Source: Bacteroidota bacterium
GTDB lineage: Bacteria; Bacteroidota; Bacteroidia; Palsa-965
Assembly: GCA_013289095.1 (NCBI GenBank)
Contig: JABDAO010000012.1
Span: 1 to 44,985, forward strand
Length of the DNA: 44,985 bases
Reading direction: 5' to 3'
Each line of letters starts with the position of its first letter. Position 1 is the stretch's first letter. A program made the position numbers and the translations under genes. Under the pieces are notes generated by a model, which saw only the letters and a program-made list of their open reading frames with translations, did no database searches and was not told the DNA's origin. Shown in pieces: positions 13,433 to 22,154 of the stretch.

Positions 13433-13999
13433 GGAGGAACCAATACTGTACCGCTGTGCAGAGAACCTGTCTGCCTGGGTTCAGATCACGTCTATACGGG
13501 TGGATACAGATTCTTTTCAGGATGATAGACGCTCAATCCAGGTAAGGATTGTGTCTTTCCGGGTTGTTGCCGAGTCTTCATGAGCCCGGTTTGTGTCTTC
13601 CCGACCAGTTATAGCGTCTTTCCGGATCCGGTTTGTGTCTTCCCGACTTGTTATAGCGTCTTTCCGAATCCGGTTTGTGTCTTCCCGACTTGTTATAGCG
13701 TCTTTCCGAATCCGGTTTGTGTCTTCCCGACCAGTTATAGCGTCTTTCCGAATCCGGTTTGTGTCTTCCCGACTTGTTATAGCGTCTTTCCGAATCCGGT
13801 TTGTGTCTTCCCGACTTGTTATAGCGTCTTTCCGGATCCGGTTTGTGTCTTCCCGACTTGTTATAGCGTCTTTCCGAATCCGGTTTGTGTCTTCCCGACT
13901 TGTTATAGCGTCTTCCCGACTCGTTATAGAGTCTCTCCTGACCCGGTTTGTGTTTATCCGAATAGGGGAAGGCGTCCTCCGGGTTCGGATTGTCTGTAC
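13433..13999. repeat. Minisatellite: 21-bp unit arranged as a 42-bp higher-order repeat
   Basis: The core (13580-13915) is eight consecutive 42-bp units, each made of two related 21-bp halves. One half contains CCGGTTTGTGTCTTC and the other GTTATAGCGTCTTT. Variation among copies is limited to a few bases (ACTTGT/ACCAGT, GAATCC/GGATCC). Degenerate 21-bp copies continue on both sides at the same phase, for example 13538-13558, 13559-13579, 13916-13936 and 13937-13957, and faint copies reach about 13433. Because 42 is divisible by three and the unit lacks stops in some frames, long frames stay open on both strands. The minus frame (13578-14039, GTG start, 153 residues) reads a basic 14-residue repeat containing RRYNKSGRHKPDSE. 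Whether it is translated is unknown; I treat it as a repeat locus. Confidence 0.9.
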
Positions 14000-14220
14000 C
14001 GGGGCAGTTCACAGACCGGTGAGCCTGCATCAACTGCACTCAACTAAAAATACGTTTTATCGTGGTGTGAATCCGGGGTGAGAAACAGGAATACCCTTTT
14101 CTTTTCGCGTGTAAACCAGCGCTGGTTGAACAGCTATTGGCAAAAAGCGATAGCCTGGCAGCCAATCAGGGCATGAAAACAGGGAGAATTTCGTACCTAT
14201 TACTGGTAAGACAAACGGCC

Positions 14221-14385
14221 ATGACCGCAAAACTGACGCTTACGTTTGATGAAGAAACGCTCCGGCTTTCTAAACGCTTTGCCAAAGCAGGAGGCCTTCG
14301 TCTGTCGGCTATTGTTGAATCCTTTCCGAAGTCAATCACCCACCAGAATACTCCAGATGATGATGTATCCCCCCGGGTCAAATAA
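14221..14385 (+). pseudogene. Truncated DUF6364-type antitoxin remnant
   Basis: The ATG at 14221 begins MTAKLTLTFDEETLRLSKRF, the start of the small DUF6364 family (ribbon-helix-helix-like antitoxins usually paired with PIN toxins in Bacteroidota). The frame keeps family-like sequence up to DDDVSPRVK and then meets a stop at 14383-14385. Intact members continue for some 25-30 residues after this SPKVK-like motif. No toxin gene follows; the sequence changes directly into the end of a hicA remnant on the other strand. An in-frame ATG at 14137 would add 28 unrelated residues and is not preferred. Probably inactive. Confidence 0.6.
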
Positions 14386-14431
14386 TTACCTTTATAAGAT
14401 CCTTTGCCGCTATGTCCCTCGGGAGTTTCAT
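14378..14431 (-). pseudogene. Truncated HicA-type toxin remnant (17 codons)
   Basis: The minus-strand ATG at 14431 overlaps the stop of the HicB-like frame as ATGA, the classic arrangement of such pairs. It reads MKLPRDIAAKDLIKVII and then stops. This matches the N-terminus of the HicA-like mRNA interferases that sit after this HicB-like family (typically M-K-[LI]-P-R-D then a lysine-leucine helix), but all the rest, including the catalytic His, is missing. It breaks off exactly where the DUF6364 remnant on the plus strand ends. Confidence 0.55.
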
Positions 14432-14630
14432 GCCGCAAATACTTCCTCCTTTACCATTCGAAATATGACCGTTTGGGGATCGAAATCGTCAAAATGACAC
14501 CGTATAGCATCACGTACTGTTTCTTCAGATCTTCAAATCTTTCGGCTTCTGTGAAGATCGCTTCCCCCACACATCTGGCTGTATAACCTCCGTCTGGGCT
14601 TTCTTCTGCGACAAAGATCAATTCTTTCAT
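14428..14630 (-). pseudogene. HicB-like antitoxin with a one-base frameshift
   Basis: From the ATG at 14630 it reads MKELIFVAEESPDGGYTARC and on to EDLKKQ. The frame then fails. Skipping one base near 14516-14521 restores family-like sequence, VRDAIRCHFDDFDPQ then a tail ending KEEVFAA and TGA at 14428. I recognise this as the small HicB-like protein often mislabelled as a 2-oxoisovalerate dehydrogenase subunit. A one-base deletion in the middle makes it a pseudogene unless it is a sequencing error. It is followed by the ATGA-coupled hicA fragment. Confidence 0.65.
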
Positions 14631-14778
14631 TTGTTCACGTCGTTTCTCAAAGCTACTTCCCTTTTATTAAAATTCATGCTCTTTGGCTCAAAAAAGATGC
14701 TGAGACCCCAATCCCTAATAACGCAGGATTTCCACTAGTCTACCCCACCTTCAAATCCCAAATGCCAACTAATTTTCC

Positions 14779-16059
14779 TTACCCCCGCTCCTCCCAAATC
14801 AGAGCCAGATTCACGATCACCTCGGCAGCCTTCTCCATATCCTGCACCGAAACCCATTCCTGACGGCTATGAAAGGCATGTTCGCCTGCAAAGATATTGG
14901 GGCAGGGCAAACCCATAAACGAAAGGCGCGACCCGTCGGTGCCCCCGCGTATGCTCGAACACTGGGCCTTTATGCCTGCACGGGTAATGGCATCCATGGC
15001 GTTTTTCACCACCTGGGGATGCAAATCGAGCACTTCCTTCATATTGCGGTACTGCTCGGCAACGCTAAATTCAAAGCTGGAACGGGTGTAGAAATTCATG
15101 ACCTTCACGACAATGGCCTTGAGTTTTGTCTCGAGTTCTTCCAAACCGGTACGTGTAAAATCGCGGATGATGAATTTGATCACGGTTTTCTCGATCGTTC
15201 CCGATACCGAGATGGGATGAAAAAAGCCTTCTTTCTTTTCGGTTGTTTCGGGGCTTTGCTGATCCCTGGGCAGGGAGGCGATGATCTGCGCGCCTATCTT
15301 GATAGCGCTTTGCATCTTGCCCTTGGCAAAACCGGGATGGGTGCTGCAACCGTTTATGGTAACGGTAACCATATCGGCCGAAAATGTTTCGTCCTCCAAA
15401 TGTCCCAGGCTTTCGCCATCGATGGTATAGCCGAAATCGGCCCCGAGCTTTTTCATGTCCACCTTGTCCACCCCCCTTCCGATCTCTTCATCGGGGGTGA
15501 ACAAGATTCGGATCTTTCCGTGTTTGATCTGCGGGTTGCTCATCAGATGCTGGGCCGCATCCATGATCTCGGCCACCCCGGCTTTGTTATCGGCTCCGAG
15601 CAGGGTGGTACCGTCAGAAGTAATGATGTCATTGCCCATCTGGTTGAGCAGATCGGGGTGATCGGCGCTTTTCAGGATCTGTTTGGTATTGCCCGGCAGG
15701 ATCAGGTCGCGCCCATCGTAGTTTGCATAGACCTGGGGTTTGACTTTCGCCCCCGAACAATCGGGCGAGGTATCCATATGCGAACAAAAACAGATAACAG
15801 GCACTTTTTTCGTGCTGTTCGATGGGATGGTGGCATAGACATATCCATGTTCATCAAGTTCGGCATCGGCAATACCCATGGTTTTTAATTCTTCAACCAA
15901 TACTTTTCCAAGGTCTTTTTGTTTCAGGGTAGATGGGCAGGTCGGGCTTTCGGGGTCGCTTTGGGTATCGATGGTTACGTAATGCAAAAAACGGTCTTTT
16001 ACGGTATGGTTATATTGAATCGTTGAAACTGGAGTTGTATTTTCGTTTTTGTTTTGCAT
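14779..16059 (-). CDS. pepT: Peptidase T (tripeptide aminopeptidase)
   Basis: A cytoplasmic di-zinc M20-family aminopeptidase that removes the N-terminal residue from tripeptides. It has 426 residues, slightly longer than the usual ~410 because of about 17 extra N-terminal residues before the conserved RFLHYVTIDTQSD. Metal and catalytic positions are visible: H94 and D96 in CSHMDTSPD, D157 in LLGADNKAG, E191-E192 in TPDEEIGRG, D214 in TIDGESLGH, and the C-terminal His in FAGEHAFHSRQEW. The lid domain lies between. It is transcribed alone on the minus strand. A dispersed-repeat hairpin separates it from the dehydrogenase gene upstream. Confidence 0.95.
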   Translation of the reverse strand: MQNKNENTTPVSTIQYNHTVKDRFLHYVTIDTQSDPESPTCPSTLKQKDLGKVLVEELKTMGIADAELDEHGYVYATIPSNSTKKVPVICFCSHMDTSPDCSGAKVKPQVYANYDGRDLILPGNTKQILKSADHPDLLNQMGNDIITSDGTTLLGADNKAGVAEIMDAAQHLMSNPQIKHGKIRILFTPDEEIGRGVDKVDMKKLGADFGYTIDGESLGHLEDETFSADMVTVTINGCSTHPGFAKGKMQSAIKIGAQIIASLPRDQQSPETTEKKEGFFHPISVSGTIEKTVIKFIIRDFTRTGLEELETKLKAIVVKVMNFYTRSSFEFSVAEQYRNMKEVLDLHPQVVKNAMDAITRAGIKAQCSSIRGGTDGSRLSFMGLPCPNIFAGEHAFHSRQEWVSVQDMEKAAEVIVNLALIWEERG

Positions 16060-16156
16060 GAGGGTATGTTTTTTTTAGTGATTGTATTTTAAGGTCAGAC
16101 TTGATCTGTTTTTAATTTAGAAAATTATTCCTGATGTAGCTTGAATCGCTTTGGAT

Positions 16157-16248
16157 TTACCACGGGCATACGGAGAACACATAGAAACACGGAGATTTTA
16201 GGTGATGCTCTCTGTGCAACTCCGTGTTCTCCGTATGCCCGTGGCAAA
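16157..16248. repeat. Long inverted repeat (REP-like hairpin)
   Basis: Perfect 21-bp arms at 16160-16180 (starting CCACGGGCATACGGAGAAC) and 16224-16244, extended by three more A-T pairs after one mismatch. A second nested pair AACACGGAG/CTCCGTGTT lies inside, around a 25-base loop. The CACGGAGAACACGGAG style is that of dispersed intergenic elements seen in many genomes. It lies between pepT and the SDR gene, both on the minus strand. It has no T-run, so I do not call it a terminator. Confidence 0.85.
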
Positions 16249-16272
16249 TACAAAACAAGATGTCCAGATCCA

Positions 16273-17001
16273 TCAAGGGGTAGAAAGCGATACGGGAATA
16301 CTCTTTCCATTGAAATACCCTGCTCCCGTCAGCGCAAAACCGGCAATATAGGCTCCCATTTCTTTCGGGCTAACCGGGGCTATATAGCCCGGAAAGGCTT
16401 CGGCCAGCATTTCGGTCTGCACTGCGCCCAGACAAAGACAGTTCACTGCTATGTGCTGGTCTTTCAATTCCTCGGCCAGGCATTCGGTCAGACCACACAA
16501 GGCAGCCTTGCTCGAGCTGTAAGCCGACAAACCCGCAAACTTAGCGCTGCCCTGAAAACCGCCCATGCTTGAGATATTGACAATATGCGTTTTCCGGGGG
16601 CCTTCGCGGCGCAGCATGGGCAGGAGATTTTTAATGAGCATGGCCGTACGGAACACATTCAGACCGAAGACACGGTAGAAGTCATCTGCCTCAAGCTCGG
16701 CAAACGGCTTAACCACAATAGACGCAGCATTGTTGATTAAACCATCTAAATGACCATAAGTCGAACGCAGATGTTCAGCCAACTCCGCGAGGTTTCCGGT
16801 TTCCAGATCAAATTCAAGAGCGATGATGTTGGCCTTGTGGTGTTCTTTCAAAGCCCTGGAGCACAACTGCGCAAGTTTCTCTGTATTGCGCGAAAGGGCC
16901 AGTACCCGGATCCCGTCTTTGGCCGAGAGGGCAAGCGCTGTTTCGGCCCCTATCCCCCGGCTGGCCCCGGTTACGAGTATGGTTTTTTGTTCATTTTGCA
17001 T
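16273..17001 (-). CDS. Short-chain dehydrogenase/reductase (SDR) family oxidoreductase
   Basis: A 242-residue classical SDR with a Rossmann fold. The cofactor motif TGASRGIG is at residues 11-18, the structural NNAA at 90-93, a catalytic Ser in NISSMGG at about 144-145, and YSSSK with Y161 and K165. The start at 17001 is chosen because the -7 element TATCTTTG lies upstream at 17026-17033. The longer frame to 17052 would place the promoter inside the gene and adds residues unlike the family. The substrate cannot be told. It is divergent from the outer-membrane protein gene. Confidence 0.9.
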   Translation of the reverse strand: MQNEQKTILVTGASRGIGAETALALSAKDGIRVLALSRNTEKLAQLCSRALKEHHKANIIALEFDLETGNLAELAEHLRSTYGHLDGLINNAASIVVKPFAELEADDFYRVFGLNVFRTAMLIKNLLPMLRREGPRKTHIVNISSMGGFQGSAKFAGLSAYSSSKAALCGLTECLAEELKDQHIAVNCLCLGAVQTEMLAEAFPGYIAPVSPKEMGAYIAGFALTGAGYFNGKSIPVSLSTP

Positions 17002-17025
17002 GATCACGCAGCGCATTGATATTTT

Positions 17026-17068
17026 CAAAGATAAGGTTTCCGCCCCGAACACACTTTTCGTACCTTTA
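17026..17068. promoter_or_regulatory. Divergent promoter pair between the SDR and outer-membrane protein genes
   Basis: On the minus strand TATCTTTG (17026-17033) fits TAnnTTTG for the SDR gene. On the plus strand TACCTTTA (17061-17068) is a one-base variant, lying only seven bases before the ATG at 17076. The 74-base divergent gap leaves little room for separate regulators. Confidence 0.55.
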
Positions 17069-17075
17069 CATCATC

Positions 17076-17645
17076 ATGAATATGAAAAACAAAAGCCTTT
17101 TCTTCGTCCTCTTGCTTAGTCTCAGCTTTGCCTTTCGGGGCATGGCCCAGGACGAAGGCTATACCCCCCCTCCCCGCCCCGTTCACAACGATGTGCCCAA
17201 ACCCGATATCCTCGAGCGTTTGTATTTTGGCGGAAACATCGGGCTTCAGATAGGCCAGGGCGGTTATTTTGCCGGCATTGCTCCTCTGGCAGGATACCGG
17301 ATAACCGAAAAATTCTCTGCCGGCATCAGCTTAAGCTATTTCAGGTACGACATTGCCACTCCGTATGGGCAATACCAAAACAATATCTACGGAGGCAGCG
17401 TTTTTGCCCGGTATTTTGTGCTCCCCAATGTATTTATCCATGTTGAACCCAAGGTTTTAAACGGATATTGGGCCGATGGAGAACGTTCTAACCTCTACCC
17501 TGTACTTGCCGGTGTGGGTTACCGGGGCAAGATGGCCGGACGGATGTCGTTCTATGCCATGGTGCTCTACGACCTTAACTACTCGGTGCTCTCGCCCGAA
17601 GCCTCGCCTATCTCGTATACGTTTGGGGTGGGCTTGGGGTTTTAG
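17076..17645 (+). CDS. Small outer-membrane beta-barrel protein
   Basis: A 189-residue protein with a clear signal peptide (MNMKNKSLFFVLLLSLSFAF, cleaved near GMAQ). A short proline-rich linker follows (YTPPPRPVHNDVPKP), then a barrel of alternating hydrophobic and aromatic strands (FGGNIGLQIG, FSAGISLSYFRYD, SVFARYFVLP). It ends in FGVGLGF, with the terminal Phe typical of proteins inserted by the BAM complex. The ATG at 17076 is preferred over an upstream in-frame one at 17016 because it starts the signal peptide and follows a -7 element. The function is unknown; structural or transport roles are possible. Confidence 0.82.
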   Translation: MNMKNKSLFFVLLLSLSFAFRGMAQDEGYTPPPRPVHNDVPKPDILERLYFGGNIGLQIGQGGYFAGIAPLAGYRITEKFSAGISLSYFRYDIATPYGQYQNNIYGGSVFARYFVLPNVFIHVEPKVLNGYWADGERSNLYPVLAGVGYRGKMAGRMSFYAMVLYDLNYSVLSPEASPISYTFGVGLGF

Positions 17646-18308
17646 GCAATTCACTCCTCCGGGACATCTCTAACAATCCCCTGTTTTTTGACCTTTCCCT
17701 GCCCCTCTCCCAGGAAGAGAGACTGTTTGGAATGGGTTCTTAAAGCTGCCCTCTGTTGAATAGTTCCCATCAACTTACATTTATCAGATTATTGATTCTG
17801 TTCAGTTCCAAGCCGACATTGGGTTGTTTGGCTTGAAATGTTCAGTATTTATACCGACATATAAATACAAATAAACACGTATACTATCCCTGTTTTTGTC
17901 TGTCAGGAGCCCCTTTCTCTTCAAATTCAACACCAATTCTCAACACCTTCTGCGCTGCAACCGAAATTTCATTGCGCTGACCGTGCAAAACATTTCCGGT
18001 TGAATCGTTTTTTCTTCTTATTCCCACACCAGCCTTGAGTTTGAGCCCATGAATAGAAAAGGACTCTTTGCCCATAGCCTTGAAACAACAGGATAATTTA
18101 AAAATGCACACTAAGTTTTTTCAATAATTACATATATGAACTCTTTTTTATATATTTATTATACCTGTTTTTTCGATTACAACCAACCCTTGTTTTCAGA
18201 ATCACGAATCAATTTTTTCTCTTAAAATTGCTGTGTCAATTCACATGATAAAACCAATAAACGTGAACAAAAAGAACACCATTCCTCTTCACCCTGAGAC
18301 TTCAAAAT
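17646..18308. other. Gene-free region before the accessory island
   Basis: No gene that I can support. A minus-strand frame of 75 codons (17884-18111, or 63 from the internal ATG at 18075) has fairly natural composition (contains GLKLKAGVGIRRKND). It has no recognisable family and no promoter, so it may be chance or a small hypothetical gene. The stretch 18110-18240 is very AT-rich and could hold the promoter of the large T9SS gene, but I find no clean TAnnTTTG with a -33 TTG. Confidence 0.4.
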
Positions 18309-21300
18309 ATGAAACATATATTCATTTCCTTCATCTCTACCCTCCTTTGCAGCATCGGGCTCCACGCACAGACCCTCCCCAATCAGAGCTGGCTGCAGAA
18401 ATACAGCAGCTCCGATTCAATCCGCATCCTGCCCTCTGCCATTGATGCCTATGGCAATGTGTATGTGGGCGGGTATGCACTCACTGCCAACAAGGGATAT
18501 GACTATTCCCTGGTAAAATACAGCAGCAGCGGAGTCGTGCTGTGGGCCCAAGCCTACAACGGGGCCTATAACGGGAACGACAAGATTACCGCCATAGCCG
18601 TTGATGCGCTCGGCAATGTCTTTGTTACAGGCAGCAGCGCCACGTCTCCAACATCGTCAGACTATGTAACCATTCTATACGATAAAGACGGAAACCGCCT
18701 CTGGGTTTCGGCATACAACGGCACAGGTTCAGGCATGGACATACCCACGGCCATTGCCCCCGACAATACCGGCAACGTATATGTTACCGGTGGCAGCGAT
18801 GGCCCGGCTACCGGAACGGATTATGCAACCCTCAAATACAATTCGCACGGAAATCAGCAATGGGTAAACCGGTACAACGGCAGCGCCAATCAAACCGATG
18901 CAGCAAGCGGGGTGGTGGCTACTACGGCGGGCATATTCGTTACCGGTATCAGCGCCTCCATCACGGGAACCTATGATGCCCTCACCCAACGTCTCGACCC
19001 GGCAACCGGAACCGAACTCTGGGCTGCCTCGTTCGACGGGTCTTTTCATGGCGTTGATGCCGGCACCTGCATCACGGCCGATGTTTTGGGCAATATTTAT
19101 GTCGGGGGCGAAACACAAATAGCCGCAGACAATACAGACTACCTCATCATCAAATACTCCGCCGCAGGGGCCCAAAGCTGGGTACGGACACACGACGGCT
19201 ACGGCCTCTTTGACGGAGCCACAGCCCTGGTGACCGACAACAACAATAACCTGGTGGTGACCGGGGCCTGTCAATCGGCCCAGGGCACCGAAACCGAATA
19301 CCATACTATTAAATACAACGGCAACGGGCAACAGCTCTGGCTTAAAAAGTTTGATGTAGGGGCATCGCTCACCAACAACCCGGTACGTAACACCATTGCC
19401 CTTGGACGTTCAAACTCCACAGAGATGTGCGGCAACCATTGGAACGGACAGACGTTCGATTTTCTGTTGGTCCACTATACGGCCGATGGAACAGAGCAAT
19501 GGTACCAGTATTACCATTCGCCGGCCAACGAAAATGCGCTTGCATCCAGTCTGGTGGTTGACAGCGCCGGGGCGCTCTATGTAACGGGCCAGACCTATAC
19601 GGGCACAGCCTATCAGTCAACCACCATTAAATACGCAGAAAAAGAAATCCTCATTCCGCCCGATACCCTGGGTGGTAACCGTACCCGAAGCCTCAGCTTC
19701 TTGCCCAATCTGGGCCAGCTGGTTGATTTCAATGAACAGTTAGTGCCCGACATAGGCTATTATGCGCGGGGCGCATTGCCCCGGTCGCCCGATCTGTTTT
19801 TTAAAAACAATTCACTCTCCTATGTCCTAAACCACAGCGATACGGTGGCGGCAACAATGGATACCGTATGCCGTGTAGATATGGCCTACGTCAACCCACA
19901 ACCCTCCTCCCTTGGCGCATTCGAGCGGGCCGAGACCGGGTATTACAATTATTTCCTGGGCCATTGCCCACAGGGCATTGTAAATGTATATCCATCACAA
20001 CGTCTTGTTTTACCCGCCCTCTGGAAAGGCATAGATCTGCACTACAGCAGCGGCCCTGCAGGTTTGGTTTACAGCCTGGTTGTGAGCCCCGATGCCGGAA
20101 CAAACCAGATACATTTTTCGTTTGCCGGAATGAAAGGCCTGAGGGTAGACCCTGCCGATCATTCACTGCACATCCAGACCGACCTTGGCGATATTGTCCA
20201 GAAACAGCCCATAGCCTATCAGCTTAACCCCAGCGGAGCCATACAACCCCTTGCTTTTAAACCCGAATTTGTTGTTTCGGGTAATGATGTTTCCTTTAAA
20301 CTGGGGGGATATGATGCCAGGTATACGTTGGTGTTGCAGGTTGCGACGCAGCGTGAATTGCCGAGAGTTGGTACTGCCCCGGTGGGGTTAATTTACAGTA
20401 CCTATTTGGGTGGTACCATGGATGATTACCTCTATGATGAGACATTTGATGATTTTGGAGAGGTATTCGTCGCAGGAGCTACGTGGAGTACAAACTTCCC
20501 TGTCAGCAAAGGTGTTCTTTATACGCAAAATCAGGGCTACTGGGACGGAGTCGTCGCTTGTTTTTCCGGAAGCATGCCGACGAATACATTCAATTATGCA
20601 ACCTATATCGGTGGTCGATTTGAGGACAGAATACAGACACTCAGCTATAACCGTTCCAATCGCAGGCTCGACCTGGTAGGATTCTCAACATCAGGAAACT
20701 TTCCGACAAAAAATGCACACAACTCAGGATATTTTTCATCAAGCCTCAATAATGGTTCGGGAGGTGAAAATCATTATTTTGACATTACGTTCTCGGTCAT
20801 CGGATTTGCAGGAAACAAGATGGATTTTTCAACCTTTTACGGAGGCAGTTCAAACGAACAGCCCACCAACATGACAGAGCAAGTGAATCCGATTACCGGA
20901 AACTGGACAACAGGAATTGTAGGTTGGACATGTTCTACAGACTTTCCTCTTTTTAAGAATGATATGGAGGGCACAGTGACGATTCCGAATACCGCTTCAG
21001 TTGGCATTTTTATGGAAGCAACCAACAATTTAAATAGAATAAGGGTCGGGTGTTTTGGTGACAATACTGGCAACTTTGGAACAAAGGGATATGGTATAGT
21101 GATGGACAATTCAGGAAATTGGCTGATAACTGGAACGGGAGACGGAAATGCTGCATTAGTCCCTGGCATACCGACTGCTCCGACATATACAGAGCCAAAT
21201 CATGGCTTGAGAGATGTGGTTCTTGTAAAAATTCCTGAAAAAGGACCTGCTATTTCCTGGTTTACCTATCTGGGCGGGAAGTATGAGGATATGGCGAATG

Positions 21301-22154
21301 GGATGGCATACGATGCAGTGAATAACATAATTTATATAACTGGAGGAACCCAAAGCCCCAACTTCCCAACCTTTCCAGATGTTGAAAATCTAAGTGCCCA
21401 AAGCGATGCCATCATTGCCGCATTCTCCGCTCAGACAGGTGAAAGGCTCTGGTGTCATCAATTCGGAGGTTCTACTCCCTCATACGGAAGTGACATTCAG
21501 GCCGGTTTCGATATTCTCGTTGCAGCATCCGGTATCGTTTTTGTGGTTGGAAGAACACCTTGTTCTGATTTCCCGACACTCTGCACACCAAACTCCTATT
21601 GTCAGAATTCAGTATCGACCAAACTATCACTATCAGGTTTTATTGCCGCATTTAAACCAGATCATTCCATGCTTTACTCAACATATTTCGGAGGCGCGGA
21701 TTACACCAACCCCTCCAGAATGAAAATTCAAACCTCGACGGGTGGCAATGATCTGTTTTTAGTTGGGAACACCTATGGCATACCTGTTACACCCCTTACC
21801 TGTGTGCAAAAATCTTGGGCCGGATGTTATGACGGTTTCTTAAGCGACATATCAATTGCCAATGTTCTCTTGGCAGGTATTGATGACCCGGTTGATCAAA
21901 ATTCAGGATTAATCCCTTTTCCAAATCCCAACACAGGTAGTTTATACTTGAAATCAGGTGCAGATTATCATGGGGTGGTTCATATAAACATTTACAACAG
22001 CATGGGACAATTAGTTTACACAGAGCTATGGGCTGAATATGAACCGAATAATGTAAAACAAATAAATATTGGTTCTCTTAGTGAAGGCTTTTATTTTGTT
22101 CAGGTACACTCCGATAATATTAAACAGGAAAAAAAACTAATACTTACAAAATGA
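18309..22154 (+). CDS. Giant SBBP-repeat protein with T9SS sorting domain
   Basis: A 1281-residue secreted protein with a signal peptide (MKHIFISFISTLLCSIGLHA). About ten beta-propeller-type repeats (~40-450) follow the pattern G-N-V-Y-V-T-G ... Y-x-T-I-K-Y ... G-x-x-L/Q-W. Next is a DUF7948-like module at about 460-640 (LPNLGQ ... YYNYFLG ... ADLGDIVQKQPIAYQ style). SBBP repeats resume (STYLGG, FSTFYGG, WFTYLGG, YSTYFGG) to about 1190. A type A T9SS C-terminal signal of ~80 residues (FPNPNTGSLYLKSG through EKKLILTK) would send it across the outer membrane to the cell surface. Base composition drops near residue 680: a hand count gives 57% G+C at 18421-18480 against 37% at 21001-21060. The stop overlaps the next start by ATGA. 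Confidence 0.88.
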   Translation: MKHIFISFISTLLCSIGLHAQTLPNQSWLQKYSSSDSIRILPSAIDAYGNVYVGGYALTANKGYDYSLVKYSSSGVVLWAQAYNGAYNGNDKITAIAVDALGNVFVTGSSATSPTSSDYVTILYDKDGNRLWVSAYNGTGSGMDIPTAIAPDNTGNVYVTGGSDGPATGTDYATLKYNSHGNQQWVNRYNGSANQTDAASGVVATTAGIFVTGISASITGTYDALTQRLDPATGTELWAASFDGSFHGVDAGTCITADVLGNIYVGGETQIAADNTDYLIIKYSAAGAQSWVRTHDGYGLFDGATALVTDNNNNLVVTGACQSAQGTETEYHTIKYNGNGQQLWLKKFDVGASLTNNPVRNTIALGRSNSTEMCGNHWNGQTFDFLLVHYTADGTEQWYQYYHSPANENALASSLVVDSAGALYVTGQTYTGTAYQSTTIKYAEKEILIPPDTLGGNRTRSLSFLPNLGQLVDFNEQLVPDIGYYARGALPRSPDLFFKNNSLSYVLNHSDTVAATMDTVCRVDMAYVNPQPSSLGAFERAETGYYNYFLGHCPQGIVNVYPSQRLVLPALWKGIDLHYSSGPAGLVYSLVVSPDAGTNQIHFSFAGMKGLRVDPADHSLHIQTDLGDIVQKQPIAYQLNPSGAIQPLAFKPEFVVSGNDVSFKLGGYDARYTLVLQVATQRELPRVGTAPVGLIYSTYLGGTMDDYLYDETFDDFGEVFVAGATWSTNFPVSKGVLYTQNQGYWDGVVACFSGSMPTNTFNYATYIGGRFEDRIQTLSYNRSNRRLDLVGFSTSGNFPTKNAHNSGYFSSSLNNGSGGENHYFDITFSVIGFAGNKMDFSTFYGGSSNEQPTNMTEQVNPITGNWTTGIVGWTCSTDFPLFKNDMEGTVTIPNTASVGIFMEATNNLNRIRVGCFGDNTGNFGTKGYGIVMDNSGNWLITGTGDGNAALVPGIPTAPTYTEPNHGLRDVVLVKIPEKGPAISWFTYLGGKYEDMANGMAYDAVNNIIYITGGTQSPNFPTFPDVENLSAQSDAIIAAFSAQTGERLWCHQFGGSTPSYGSDIQAGFDILVAASGIVFVVGRTPCSDFPTLCTPNSYCQNSVSTKLSLSGFIAAFKPDHSMLYSTYFGGADYTNPSRMKIQTSTGGNDLFLVGNTYGIPVTPLTCVQKSWAGCYDGFLSDISIANVLLAGIDDPVDQNSGLIPFPNPNTGSLYLKSGADYHGVVHINIYNSMGQLVYTELWAEYEPNNVKQINIGSLSEGFYFVQVHSDNIKQEKKLILTK

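Noticed and set aside
13433-13999. CRISPR array
   Set aside because: The 21/42-bp units are directly adjacent without unique spacers, and no cas genes are near. It is a minisatellite.
14869-15888. 339-codon plus-strand frame opposite pepT
   Set aside because: It is the mirror of a GC-rich gene. pepT on the minus strand has all metal ligands and normal length.
17884-18111. 75-codon minus-strand frame before the island
   Set aside because: No family or promoter. Kept only as a remark in the gap entry.
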